In this document: piece after piece, positions 9,460-17,839 of the stretch
How the letters are laid out: each line of letters starts with the position of its first letter
Position numbering within the stretch: the stretch's first letter is position 1
Assembly: GCA_029780075.1 (NCBI GenBank)
Contig: JAKOZI010000085.1
Location: 1 to 64,000, forward strand
Length of the DNA stretch: 64,000 nt
Source of the DNA: Pseudomonadota bacterium
GTDB lineage: Bacteria > Pseudomonadota > Gammaproteobacteria > Burkholderiales > Rhodocyclaceae
Direction of reading: 5' to 3'
The notes under the pieces: model-generated
What the model was told of the DNA's origin: nothing
What the model saw: only the letters and a program-made list of their open reading frames with translations
The model's database searches: none
Translations under genes and position numbers: made by a program

Positions 9460-9629
9460 CGGTGGGTTTCGCGGCAGGATAAGCGGCGGATCTTACCCCC
9501 AAGCCGGCGCGCGCGGGTTTCCGTTGCCAGAGCCACGCGTCGGCCAGGTGACGCGTACCGCTCTCGATCGCGTTAGACTGTGCGCTTCGCCAATTACAGG
9601 CCGGCATTCAGCCGCGCCAGGCCGACGCC

Positions 9630-10262
9630 ATGGATTTCCCGATCAAACCGCTGGTCACGCTGCTGGCGATCGTCAACCCGATTGGCGTGATTCCCTTCTT
9701 TATTCATTTCACGCGCAATTTCAGCCTTGAGCAAAGGCAGAGAACGGTCCGCGTCGCGTCATTTACCGCCTTTGTCGTCATCGCGGTCAGTGCCCTGGCT
9801 GGCCTGCGGGTGCTGGAGTTCTTCAGTATCTCGCTGGCGTCATTTCAGGTCGGCGGCGGCTCGCTGTTGCTGATCAGTGCCATGCACATGCTCAACGCGC
9901 AACCCGCCGAGTCGCGGGCGCAGGACGTCGACGAGGGCGCCAGTCGCGCCGATTCCGGTGCGAGCATTGCCGTGGTGCCGCTGACCATTCCGCTGCTGAC
10001 CGGCCCGGCTTCGATATCGACGGTGGTGATCTACGCTGAAAAAGCCCGCCACTTCTGGGAACTCGGGGTGCTCGTCGGCTATGGCCTGGTGATCGGTATG
10101 GCGACCTGGCTGGCGCTGTCGGCGGCCGGTCGCATTGGCAGGTTCATGGGTCAGACCGGGATCAACGTCATGACCCGACTGATGGGCCTGATCCTGGCGG
10201 CCATCGCCGTCGAAGTGATGGCCGACGGGCTGATCAAGCTGTTTCCGGTACTTGGGCGCTGA
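9630..10262 (+). CDS. marC: MarC family (UPF0056) integral membrane protein
   Basis: A 210-residue protein of six hydrophobic helices with the family signatures LLAIVNPIGVIPFF near the start and VPLTIPLLTGPASISTVVIYA at about 112-132. MarC homologues were once linked to multiple antibiotic resistance, but that role was not supported, and their substrate is unknown. The loop at 92-110 is acidic and Ser/Ala-rich. It is divergent from the DMT transporter across about 170 bp and is followed by a separate histidine kinase gene. ATG 9630 starts exactly at the conserved N-terminus. Confidence 0.9.
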   Translation: MDFPIKPLVTLLAIVNPIGVIPFFIHFTRNFSLEQRQRTVRVASFTAFVVIAVSALAGLRVLEFFSISLASFQVGGGSLLLISAMHMLNAQPAESRAQDVDEGASRADSGASIAVVPLTIPLLTGPASISTVVIYAEKARHFWELGVLVGYGLVIGMATWLALSAAGRIGRFMGQTGINVMTRLMGLILAAIAVEVMADGLIKLFPVLGR

Positions 10263-10388
10263 GCGCCGAAGAGATACTTTCAGCTTCTTGGCAATGAGGT
10301 GGCGAATCGTTTTGGGAGTCAGGCGTGGATAACACGAAGGGCGTTCGTCAGGTGGATACTGGCCGCATCCTGATAGTCGGCTAGAGGC

Positions 10389-13300
10389 ATGTCGCCTGTC
10401 CGCTCACTCTGGCTGTGGCTGGCCTTGCGCTTCGTGCTGGCGGGGATGCTGCCGCTGTTGCTCGTAGCCGTGATTTTGTCATGGGTATTGCTGCCGCAGG
10501 TTCTCGCAGACATTGAGACACGTCACCAGGCCTTGGCGCGTGCCGTTTCCGGTCAGGTCGAGGGGCACCTGCGCAGTGCCGGGCGGGAGTTGTCCGCGGT
10601 CGCCGAGTATCTCCGGCATCGAGGTGATCAGCCGGCTCCGTTCAGGTTCGAGCCGATCCTCGATGCGCATGCCGGCAGTGGCGAAGTCTTCACAGCGATC
10701 TACATCGCTGATGCGGCGAATGTGGTGCATGCGCTTGGACTGCCTCAGGGGGAGCGCCAGCAACGTGGGGATCGGATCGATATCGACCTTTCGCGCTGGA
10801 CCGTCGTACGCGAGGCGCGGCAACGACGAGCGCCCGTGTGGTCGGAGATCGTCGAATCCGCGGTCAGCAGCCGGCGGGTGGTCAGCCTGGCCATTCCGCT
10901 GAATGATCAGGTGCTGATCGGCGAAGTCGCGATTGACCGGCTCTCGGAGTTCCTGGGCAGCCTGCCCACCGAAGCCGACATGTGGACCATGATCCTCGAT
11001 CGCCGGGGGCAGGTGGTTGCTCACTCGCAAGCCAGCCTTGACGGCCTGCACGCCAACCTTGGGTCTCTGCCGATCGTTGCCGACGCGCTGCCGGGACGTA
11101 TTGCAACGCATGACCTCGCCATGGGCGGGGAAAAGCTCATCGCGACGCTGGTCAGCGTGCCGCAACTCGGCTGGACGGTTCTCGTCGCACAACCCCGCAG
11201 GGACGCGCTGAAGCCGTTTGTGTCCACCCTGTGGGCCCTCGCTGTCGCCGCTCTGGTGGCGCTGCTATTGGCGACGATAGCCACGCTGTTGCTGGCGCGT
11301 CGGGTTGCGCAGCGCATCGGTCGTTACACGGCGCAGACGCACGCCATCGCCGAGGGCGACTACGAGCAGCGCTGGCCGATTTCGCGGATCAGGGAATTCG
11401 ACGAGCTGGCTGAGGATCTCGATCGCATGTCGCTCGCCATTCGTCAGCGCGAGCGCCAACTGGCGACCAGTGAGGCGCGCTACCGGTCGGTGGTCAGCAA
11501 TGCCCCGGTGGTGATCTTTCAATTCGATGAAATGGGAGTCTTCCACTTCAGCGAAGGCAAGGGCGTAGCGGGTGCGGGTTTCGAGCCGGGCCAGGCAATG
11601 GGCCAGTCGCTGTTCACACTCTACGGTCAGTATCCGGAGATCTGCGCGCATGCGCGTCGGGCGATCGATGGCGAGACGCTGCAGTTTGTCTCCCGGATCG
11701 GCGACACTTATTTCGACACCCATTTCAATTCCGTTCGGGCGGATGACGGCACGGTGCAGGTGATCGGCGTTGCGTTGGACATTACCGAGCGCATTCGCGC
11801 CGAAGAAGCGTTGCGGGCCAGTGAAGCTCGCTTCCGTGATCTCTCGGCAATGGCTTCGGACTGGTTCTGGGAGCAGGACGAGCAGTTCCGGTTCACCTAC
11901 TTCTCTTACGGCGGGGCCATGTCCACTCTGGCGGAAAGCGGTTTTGATCATCACCAGATGATCGGCAAGACGCGCTGGGAATTGCCCGTCCACCTGACGG
12001 CCGCGGAATGGGAGGCGCACCGGGCAGTGCTTGACGCGCATCAACCCTTTCGCGATCTGGAGTATCGGATCGGTTCGGCGACCGGCGGGGATCGCTGGTT
12101 CAACGTCAACGGCCAGCCGTTGTTCGACACTGCCGGATGTTTTGCCGGCTATCGTGGCACGGCGCGCGACGTCACCGGGCGCAGGCAGGCAGATCAGGCC
12201 TTGCAGGAAAGCGAGGCGCGCTACCGACTGCTCTTCGACAGCAATCCGCACCCGATGTGGGTATACGATCTGCAGACGCTGACCTTCCTGACAATCAACG
12301 ACGCGGCTGTCGCCAGCTATGGCTATTCCCGCGATGAATTTCTGAGTATGCGAATCACCGATCTCAGCTCCGACGAGGATACCCCGCTACTGGTCGAGGA
12401 CATCGTCGCGGTCGAAGAGAGCACCGACTACTCGGGGTTCTGGCGACATCGCCGGAAAGACGGCACGACCATCGACGTTGACACCATCTCGCATGCACTC
12501 TCGTTCGAGGGGCACCAGGCGGTATTGGTCCTGGCCGATGACATTACCGAGCGCAGGCGCGCAGAGCAGGCCTTGCTGGAGAGCGAGCGCAAGTACCGCG
12601 AACTCGTGGAGAACGCCAACAGCATCATCCTGCGCTGGAACCCGGCGGGCCAGATCACCTTCATCAACGAATTCGGCCTCAAGTTCTTTGGCTATGCCGA
12701 GGAGGAACTGCTGGGTCGGCACGTGGTCGGTACCATCGTTCCGCTCACCGGCAGCAACGGCCGGGACATGCGTCCGTTGATGGAAACCATCTGTCTCAAT
12801 CCGCAGGCGTTTGAACACAACACCAACCAGAACATGCGTCGCGATGGCGAGCGGGTCTGGGTATCCTGGACCAACAGGGCAGTCTTCGATGCGAATGGCC
12901 AGGTCGTCGAGGTGTTCAGCGTCGGTTCGGACATCACCGAGCGCAAGCGGGTCGAGGACGAACTGCAGCGGCACCGGGAACACCTCGAAGAACTGGTGAG
13001 CGAACGCACCTCAGAGTTGCGGCAGGCGATGGCACAACTGGTTCAGACCGAAAAGCTGGCCGCACTGGGCAATCTGGTTGCCGGTGTGGCGCACGAACTG
13101 AACACCCCGCTGGGCAACAGTCGCGTCGTCGCCAGCCTGTTGGGAGAGCAGTTGCGCAACTTCGCCGAGGCTGTCGAATCGGGGAGCCTGCGCCGCTCGC
13201 AGTTGGAGGGCTTCCTCAACCGTGGTCGCGAAGCGGTCGATCTGCTGGAGCGCAACAGTGCCCGCGCTGCCGACCTCATCGGCCACTTCAAGCAGGTGGC

Positions 13301-13808
13301 GGTGGATCAGAGCAGCGCCCGACGCCGCGTCTTCGACCTGCGCCAGACCGTGGAGGAGATGTTGGTCACCTTGCGGCCGACCTTCAAGCGCAGCCAGCAT
13401 CGAATCGAAGTGGACATTCCGCTCGGCTTGCTGATGGACAGCTACCCGGGGCCGCTCGAACAAGTCATTGCGAACCTGATCGCCAACGCTCTGGCCCACG
13501 GGCTGGCGGCGGTCGAGCACGGCTGCATCGAGTTGCATGCCCATACTGAAGACCAGACTCAGATAGTCCTGCGTTGTGCAGACAACGGGGTGGGGATCGC
13601 CACGGCTACGGCCCACCGCATCTTCGAACCGTTTTTCACCACGCGTCTGGGGCAGGGCGGCAGTGGGCTGGGGTTGTACATCGTCTACAACCTGGTGACC
13701 AGCGTGCTTGGCGGAAGCATCGTGGTCGACAGTTCCCCGGGTCACGGTGCATGCTTCACGCTGAACTTGCCGCGCGCTGCGCCGAACCGGGCAACGTCAG
13801 TTCCCTGA
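10389..13808 (+). CDS. Multi-PAS membrane sensor histidine kinase
   Basis: A 1139-residue kinase. Transmembrane helix at about 9-35, a periplasmic double-Cache-like sensor at about 40-275, a second helix at about 278-302 and a HAMP region to about 355. Four PAS/PAC modules follow (about 365-485, 490-605, 610-730, 735-865), each closing with a DITER-type PAC end, then a coiled coil (RVEDELQRHREHLEELVSE). The transmitter has an H-box GVAHELNTPLGN with phospho-acceptor His near 902, an N-box LIANALAHG, G1 DNGVGIA, F FEPFFTTR and G2 GGSGLGLYIV. No receiver domain is fused and no response regulator is adjacent, so its partner is unknown. It is convergent with the HlyD gene. Confidence 0.92.
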   Translation: MSPVRSLWLWLALRFVLAGMLPLLLVAVILSWVLLPQVLADIETRHQALARAVSGQVEGHLRSAGRELSAVAEYLRHRGDQPAPFRFEPILDAHAGSGEVFTAIYIADAANVVHALGLPQGERQQRGDRIDIDLSRWTVVREARQRRAPVWSEIVESAVSSRRVVSLAIPLNDQVLIGEVAIDRLSEFLGSLPTEADMWTMILDRRGQVVAHSQASLDGLHANLGSLPIVADALPGRIATHDLAMGGEKLIATLVSVPQLGWTVLVAQPRRDALKPFVSTLWALAVAALVALLLATIATLLLARRVAQRIGRYTAQTHAIAEGDYEQRWPISRIREFDELAEDLDRMSLAIRQRERQLATSEARYRSVVSNAPVVIFQFDEMGVFHFSEGKGVAGAGFEPGQAMGQSLFTLYGQYPEICAHARRAIDGETLQFVSRIGDTYFDTHFNSVRADDGTVQVIGVALDITERIRAEEALRASEARFRDLSAMASDWFWEQDEQFRFTYFSYGGAMSTLAESGFDHHQMIGKTRWELPVHLTAAEWEAHRAVLDAHQPFRDLEYRIGSATGGDRWFNVNGQPLFDTAGCFAGYRGTARDVTGRRQADQALQESEARYRLLFDSNPHPMWVYDLQTLTFLTINDAAVASYGYSRDEFLSMRITDLSSDEDTPLLVEDIVAVEESTDYSGFWRHRRKDGTTIDVDTISHALSFEGHQAVLVLADDITERRRAEQALLESERKYRELVENANSIILRWNPAGQITFINEFGLKFFGYAEEELLGRHVVGTIVPLTGSNGRDMRPLMETICLNPQAFEHNTNQNMRRDGERVWVSWTNRAVFDANGQVVEVFSVGSDITERKRVEDELQRHREHLEELVSERTSELRQAMAQLVQTEKLAALGNLVAGVAHELNTPLGNSRVVASLLGEQLRNFAEAVESGSLRRSQLEGFLNRGREAVDLLERNSARAADLIGHFKQVAVDQSSARRRVFDLRQTVEEMLVTLRPTFKRSQHRIEVDIPLGLLMDSYPGPLEQVIANLIANALAHGLAAVEHGCIELHAHTEDQTQIVLRCADNGVGIATATAHRIFEPFFTTRLGQGGSGLGLYIVYNLVTSVLGGSIVVDSSPGHGACFTLNLPRAAPNRATSVP

Positions 13809-13813
13809 GTCGA

Positions 13814-13830
13814 GACCACCGCCAGTGGTC
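13814..13830. terminator. Small inverted repeat between convergent genes
   Basis: GACCAC and GTGGTC pair around a 5-base loop in the 20-bp gap between the convergent kinase and HlyD genes. There is no T tract, so it is at most a weak bidirectional terminator. Confidence 0.25.
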
Positions 13831-14782
13831 ACTGCGGCAACTTGAGTTGCAGGTATTCCGGCCACTGTGCGGCGCTTTCCAGGCGGACATAGGCGACTCC
13901 CGGCAGCCCGGCCTTGAGTTGCTCCTTGTACTTCCGGAGCAATACCGGGTCAATTTGCGCCTTGCTCCGGAAGGCGAGCCGCTGGCGCTGGACGCTGAAC
14001 TGAGGGCCGCCCTCGACTGACGCAACGCGTGCCGGGATCACGTATTGAGGCACGGCATCCAGCACCAGTCTGACCTCGGATCCGAGCGCAACTTTTCCGG
14101 CGCTGCTTTCCGGCAGGAAGAAGGTCATTGCAACATCCGCCGGATCGACTACGGTCAGCAGTTTGCCCCCTGCAGGCAGCAATTCCCCCGGCTCGGTCGC
14201 TCCCGACTGCACCCGGCCGCCTCGCGGTGTCCTGAGGGTGGCGTCGTCAATGTCGGCCCGGATCTTCTCCGCTGCCGCAATGGCGACTTCGATCGGCGAT
14301 TCAGGGTCGGTCACCGGCGATTCCAGGGACCGAGCCGGCGGCGGCAGTTCCGGTGCCTGCGCGGCTTCAATCGGTGGCACTGCGGCCACTTTCCCGGGAC
14401 GTCTCTGGGCCAGCACTGCGAGCACGCTGCTCCTGCTCTCCGGCTTCTGCGGAGCTACCGCGATCCCCAGCGCAACGGAGCTGCCGGCCTGCTTCACTCT
14501 GGCCTGCAATTGCTGGAGCTCAAATTCCAGCGCCTGGGTGTCCATGCGGGCAACGATCTGGCCCGGCTCGACACGCTCACCGCTCCTGACCAGAATTTCC
14601 TTGACTCGCCCGGCAGTCCTGGTGGTAATGTCGATTTCCGCAGACTCCAGACGCCCACTGCCGACGACAAAGCCCGCCGGGAGAGGGGGAGGGCGTGCGT
14701 TCTGCCAGGCAAGCATTCCCGAGAGCAGGGTGATCATGGTGACGACGGCGAAAAACGCGACGCGCCCAGAGTTGCTGTTCAT
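13829..14782 (-). CDS. HlyD-family periplasmic adaptor (membrane fusion) protein
   Basis: A 317-residue protein. ATG 14782 is preferred to an in-frame GTG at 14812 because the signal-anchor begins there (VAFFAVVTMITLLSGMLAW). Residues 40-95 form the first half of a lipoyl/biotinyl hairpin (SAEIDITTRTAGRVKEILVRSGERVEPGQIVA) and 185-240 the second half with the beta-barrel (LRTPRGGRVQSGATEPGELLPAGGKLLTVVDP). The linker between them is Pro/Ala/Glu-rich and short, not a long coiled coil. Adaptors of this type join an inner-membrane ABC or MFS pump to the outer membrane. No pump or outer-membrane factor is adjacent, so its partners must be encoded elsewhere. Confidence 0.85.
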   Translation of the reverse strand: MNSNSGRVAFFAVVTMITLLSGMLAWQNARPPPLPAGFVVGSGRLESAEIDITTRTAGRVKEILVRSGERVEPGQIVARMDTQALEFELQQLQARVKQAGSSVALGIAVAPQKPESRSSVLAVLAQRRPGKVAAVPPIEAAQAPELPPPARSLESPVTDPESPIEVAIAAAEKIRADIDDATLRTPRGGRVQSGATEPGELLPAGGKLLTVVDPADVAMTFFLPESSAGKVALGSEVRLVLDAVPQYVIPARVASVEGGPQFSVQRQRLAFRSKAQIDPVLLRKYKEQLKAGLPGVAYVRLESAAQWPEYLQLKLPQ

Positions 14783-14922
14783 GACTCGATGTTCCCGATC
14801 CTGTCCGAGCACGACCTGGTGCGTGAACTCACGGATCGCAGTGGCGACGGTCCGGATTGTAACTCAGCAGCGCGAGCCGGGGGTTGTTTGCGGCCGTCCG
14901 GCAGGGGGCGCAGCCCCAGCTC

Positions 14923-15168
14923 TCAAGGCAAGGGGACGATCAGCTTGTCCCACCCTGAACCGTGTCCATGGAGGCTGCCTGCGCTTTGTCGAATCGCGGT
15001 GGCGACGCGCATTTCAAACTCGGCAAACTGCAGATCAGGTGACGACGAAGACAGCATGCGTCTCTCCGCCTGATTCCGACGATCGCTTCCCATGCGGCGC
15101 TCGGCCCCGGCGCGGCGATCCACTCCGGTTCGGTGATCAGCGTGGTCTGCTCGGGCTTCATCGCACAT
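14923..15168 (-). CDS. Small arginine-repeat hypothetical protein
   Basis: An 81-residue open frame from ATG 15168. Its only clear feature is a tandem Arg-pair pattern at about 17-38: DRRAGAERR, then GSDRR and QAERR, a pattern met in short basic segments of other proteobacterial proteins. A second frame over the same DNA is also open, and no strong ribosome site is seen for either. It lies alone between the HlyD gene and the SelD fusion. The region 15169-15435 holds no recognisable gene. Function unknown; it may not be a gene. Confidence 0.35.
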   Translation of the reverse strand: MCDEARADHADHRTGVDRRAGAERRMGSDRRNQAERRMLSSSSPDLQFAEFEMRVATAIRQSAGSLHGHGSGWDKLIVPLP

Positions 15169-15435
15169 GTAAGGCTTTCTCGAAGTCAGGCGAAAGACAA
15201 TCTCCCACGGCGACCGGGTCTGGTGCCGAACCTTTGGGGCACCATTGCCGGTTCGCTCGGGACGCGTGCGGCGAATCCGCTCGTGGAGCAGCAAGACCAG
15301 GCAGTGTTTTCGATTGAGGCAGTATCATGGCGATCGTCGGTAGGCCGTCTGAAAGTTAGCAACGACCAGCATGCTAGTACAAAGTGCGCCGCTCGGCGAA
15401 GAACATGAAGCCGGTTTTACAATGGAGTACTGGCA

Positions 15436-17709
15436 TTGCGTGCAGGCGAAGAAGCCATTCTCAGAGATATCGTGCTGGTCGGCGGCGGACACAGCCACGT
15501 CGGGGTACTCAGGCAGTTCGGCAGGCGGCCGCTGCCCGGCGTACGCCTGACGGTAATCTGTACGGATACGCACACTCCCTATTCGGGGATGTTGCCCGGC
15601 TATATCGCAGGACACTACAGCTACGACCAGGTGCATATCGACCTGCGCAGGCTGGCGATGTTTGCCGGTGCCCGATTTTTTCGCGACGAGGTGGTCGGCC
15701 TGGATCGGGAGCGGCGCAGAGTCTTGTGTCGCGATCGACCACCACTGTCTTATGATCTCCTGTCGATCAACATCGGCTCGACACCCCGGCTGGACGGTGT
15801 TGCCGGCGCCGCCGAGGAGGTGCTGCCGGTCAAGCCGATCCGCCGCTTCAACGAACGTTGGCTGGCATTGTTGCAGCGGGTCTGCGGACATCCTGGAGGA
15901 ACCACCATTGCCGTGGTCGGTGCGGGTGCCGGCGGCGTCGAACTGACGCTGGCGATGCAGTATCGCCTGCGCCGGGAACTGCAGGCGCTGGGGCGCGGCC
16001 CCGACGAACTGCGCCTGCATCTGTTCTCCGCGGACCGCGAGATCCTGAGTACACACAATGCACGCGTGCGGCGTACTTTCGAGCGCGTCCTGGCCGAGCG
16101 CGGAGTCGTCGTGCATCGCCATGCCGAAGTCAGCTCGGTGTCGCACCTGCAGCTTGCGACACGCAGCGGCGAGTACCTGTCTGCCGACGAAATCATCTGG
16201 GTGACCCAGGCCGGTGGCGCCGGCTGGCTGCGCGATACGGGTTTGTCGTTGGACAGCGGCGGTTTCATCCTGGTGAGCGACACCTTGCAGACGGTCAGCG
16301 ATCCACTGGTCTTTGCCGCCGGCGATTGTGCGGCGATGATCGACGTGCCACTGGAAAAAGCCGGCGTCTTTGCGGTCCGGCAGGGGCGACCACTGGCCGA
16401 GAACCTGCGTCGATCGCTGATGGCCATGCCCTTGCGCCGCTATCGCCCACAAGCTCGCTGGCTGGCGCTGATCAGTACCGGTGACCGCCGCGCGGTGGCT
16501 TCACGCGGTGCGGTGTGTGCCGAGGGCGCCTGGGTGTGGCGTTGGAAAGATCGCATCGACCGTCGCTTCATGGCTGGATTTCAGGATCTGCCGCCAATCG
16601 ACGAGCCAGCGGCGCCACTGATGCCAGCGATCTCCCTCGACGCCAGTGAAACTGCGCAGGCGCGCGCGGCGGCTGCGATCCGCTGCGGTGACGTCGCGCC
16701 GGTCGCGGCCACACTGCTGCGACAGGTGGTCAGGATGCTGCGCGCGCACAACTGCGGCGAGGTGTGGCTCGGTCTGGAGGATGGCGAGCACGCGGCCATC
16801 TTGCAGGTGCCGCCGGGCAAGGCCATGGTGCAGACCCTGGCCTCCTGCGGCGCGTTCATCGACGATCCCTGGTTGTTCGCGCGCATTGCGGCGAATGATG
16901 CGCTCGACGACATTTTCGTGCTGGGTGCCGAAGCATATTCGGCAAGCATTGTCGCGACACTGCCGGCAGGCCTTGATGATAAGGTCGAAGACACACTGTT
17001 CCAGCTCCTGTCCGGAGCCGCCGAGGTGTTCACTGGCACCGACTGCGTGCTGGCCGGCGCGCGTGCCGTATGGGGTCCGGAACTGGCCCTTGGCTTTGCC
17101 GTGAACGGCCTGATCGGTGCGCAACTCACCGGCGTGATGGGCAAGGGCAGCATGCGGCCAGGCGAGGTGTTGATCCTGAACAAGCCGATTGGCAGCGCGA
17201 CCCTGCTCGCTGCGCATCGCCGTCTGCGGGCCACGGGCCGCTGGATCGATGCGGCGCTGCGATCGATGCTCCAGTCCAACCGGCTGGCAGCCAGCTGTCT
17301 GAACACCTACGCCGCCAGTGCCTGCACCAGGATCAGCGCTCTTGGTCTGCATGGCCAGTTGCTCGCGATGACCCGCCGTGCGGGCGTGGCTGTCGAACTT
17401 GATCTGAACGCCTTGCCGGTTCTCGTTGGCGCTGCAGAGACTGCTGCTCTGGGTTTCCCGAGCCGGCGGCCAGCGGACAGGTCGTGCACGAGCCGCACTC
17501 CAAGCGCGTCTGATCCTGCTTGCCGTCACCCGAAGCATGCGTTGTTGTTCGATCCGGAAACGTCAGGAGGGCTGCTGGCCAGCGTACCTCCAGAGACTGC
17601 AGAGGCGTGTCTGCAGGCGCTGCGCGCTCTCGGTTACCCTCGGGCCACCAGCGTGGGGCGGGTGTTGCCGGCCGGCCAGGGTCCCGAGCCGATCCTGCTC
17701 AAGCTGTAA
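15436..17709 (+). CDS. FAD-dependent oxidoreductase fused to degenerate SelD domain
   Basis: A 757-residue protein starting at TTG 15436 (no better in-frame start seen). Residues 8-370 are a pyridine-nucleotide-disulfide oxidoreductase-type flavoprotein: VLVGGGHSHVGVLR, GAGAGGVELTLA, VFAAGDCAA. Residues about 400-757 are a SelD (selenide, water dikinase) domain, recognisable by FIDDPWLFARIAANDALDDIF, GPELALGFAVNG, VAVELDLNALPVL and DPETSGGLL. Known fused proteins keep GGCGAK; here the segment reads RCGDVAPVA (416-424), without the catalytic Cys and Lys. The usual metal-site aspartates also appear substituted (His452, Leu468, Arg632). The frame is intact and the flavoprotein motifs are good, so the SelD half is probably a pseudoenzyme. 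No selA, selB or selU is nearby. Confidence 0.88.
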   Translation: MRAGEEAILRDIVLVGGGHSHVGVLRQFGRRPLPGVRLTVICTDTHTPYSGMLPGYIAGHYSYDQVHIDLRRLAMFAGARFFRDEVVGLDRERRRVLCRDRPPLSYDLLSINIGSTPRLDGVAGAAEEVLPVKPIRRFNERWLALLQRVCGHPGGTTIAVVGAGAGGVELTLAMQYRLRRELQALGRGPDELRLHLFSADREILSTHNARVRRTFERVLAERGVVVHRHAEVSSVSHLQLATRSGEYLSADEIIWVTQAGGAGWLRDTGLSLDSGGFILVSDTLQTVSDPLVFAAGDCAAMIDVPLEKAGVFAVRQGRPLAENLRRSLMAMPLRRYRPQARWLALISTGDRRAVASRGAVCAEGAWVWRWKDRIDRRFMAGFQDLPPIDEPAAPLMPAISLDASETAQARAAAAIRCGDVAPVAATLLRQVVRMLRAHNCGEVWLGLEDGEHAAILQVPPGKAMVQTLASCGAFIDDPWLFARIAANDALDDIFVLGAEAYSASIVATLPAGLDDKVEDTLFQLLSGAAEVFTGTDCVLAGARAVWGPELALGFAVNGLIGAQLTGVMGKGSMRPGEVLILNKPIGSATLLAAHRRLRATGRWIDAALRSMLQSNRLAASCLNTYAASACTRISALGLHGQLLAMTRRAGVAVELDLNALPVLVGAAETAALGFPSRRPADRSCTSRTPSASDPACRHPKHALLFDPETSGGLLASVPPETAEACLQALRALGYPRATSVGRVLPAGQGPEPILLKL

Positions 17710-17733
17710 ACATTCGGTGGCGAGAAACGCCAT

Positions 17734-17766
17734 CCGTACCCCGCGGGTACGGCACGATCTCGTGCC
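17734..17766. terminator. Two overlapping inverted repeats after the SelD fusion
   Basis: CCGTACCC and GGGTACGG (17734-17752, 3-base loop) overlap GGCACGA and TCGTGCC (17751-17766, 2-base centre). They lie 25 bp after the SelD-fusion stop. There is no T tract. They could be a weak terminator or an operator ahead of the kinase gene. Confidence 0.3.
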
Positions 17767-17839
17767 CTGAGGAATGCGACGACGTTTCCCTGCTGTTCTT
17801 GCCGGACACGCTTTCTGCTAAGCTTCCGGGGAACAGGTC

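Noticed and set aside
17751-17766. GGCACG motif before the CHASE kinase as a sigma54 promoter
   Set aside because: The GG-to-GC spacing is 11 bp rather than 10 and the sequence is better explained as a perfect inverted repeat.
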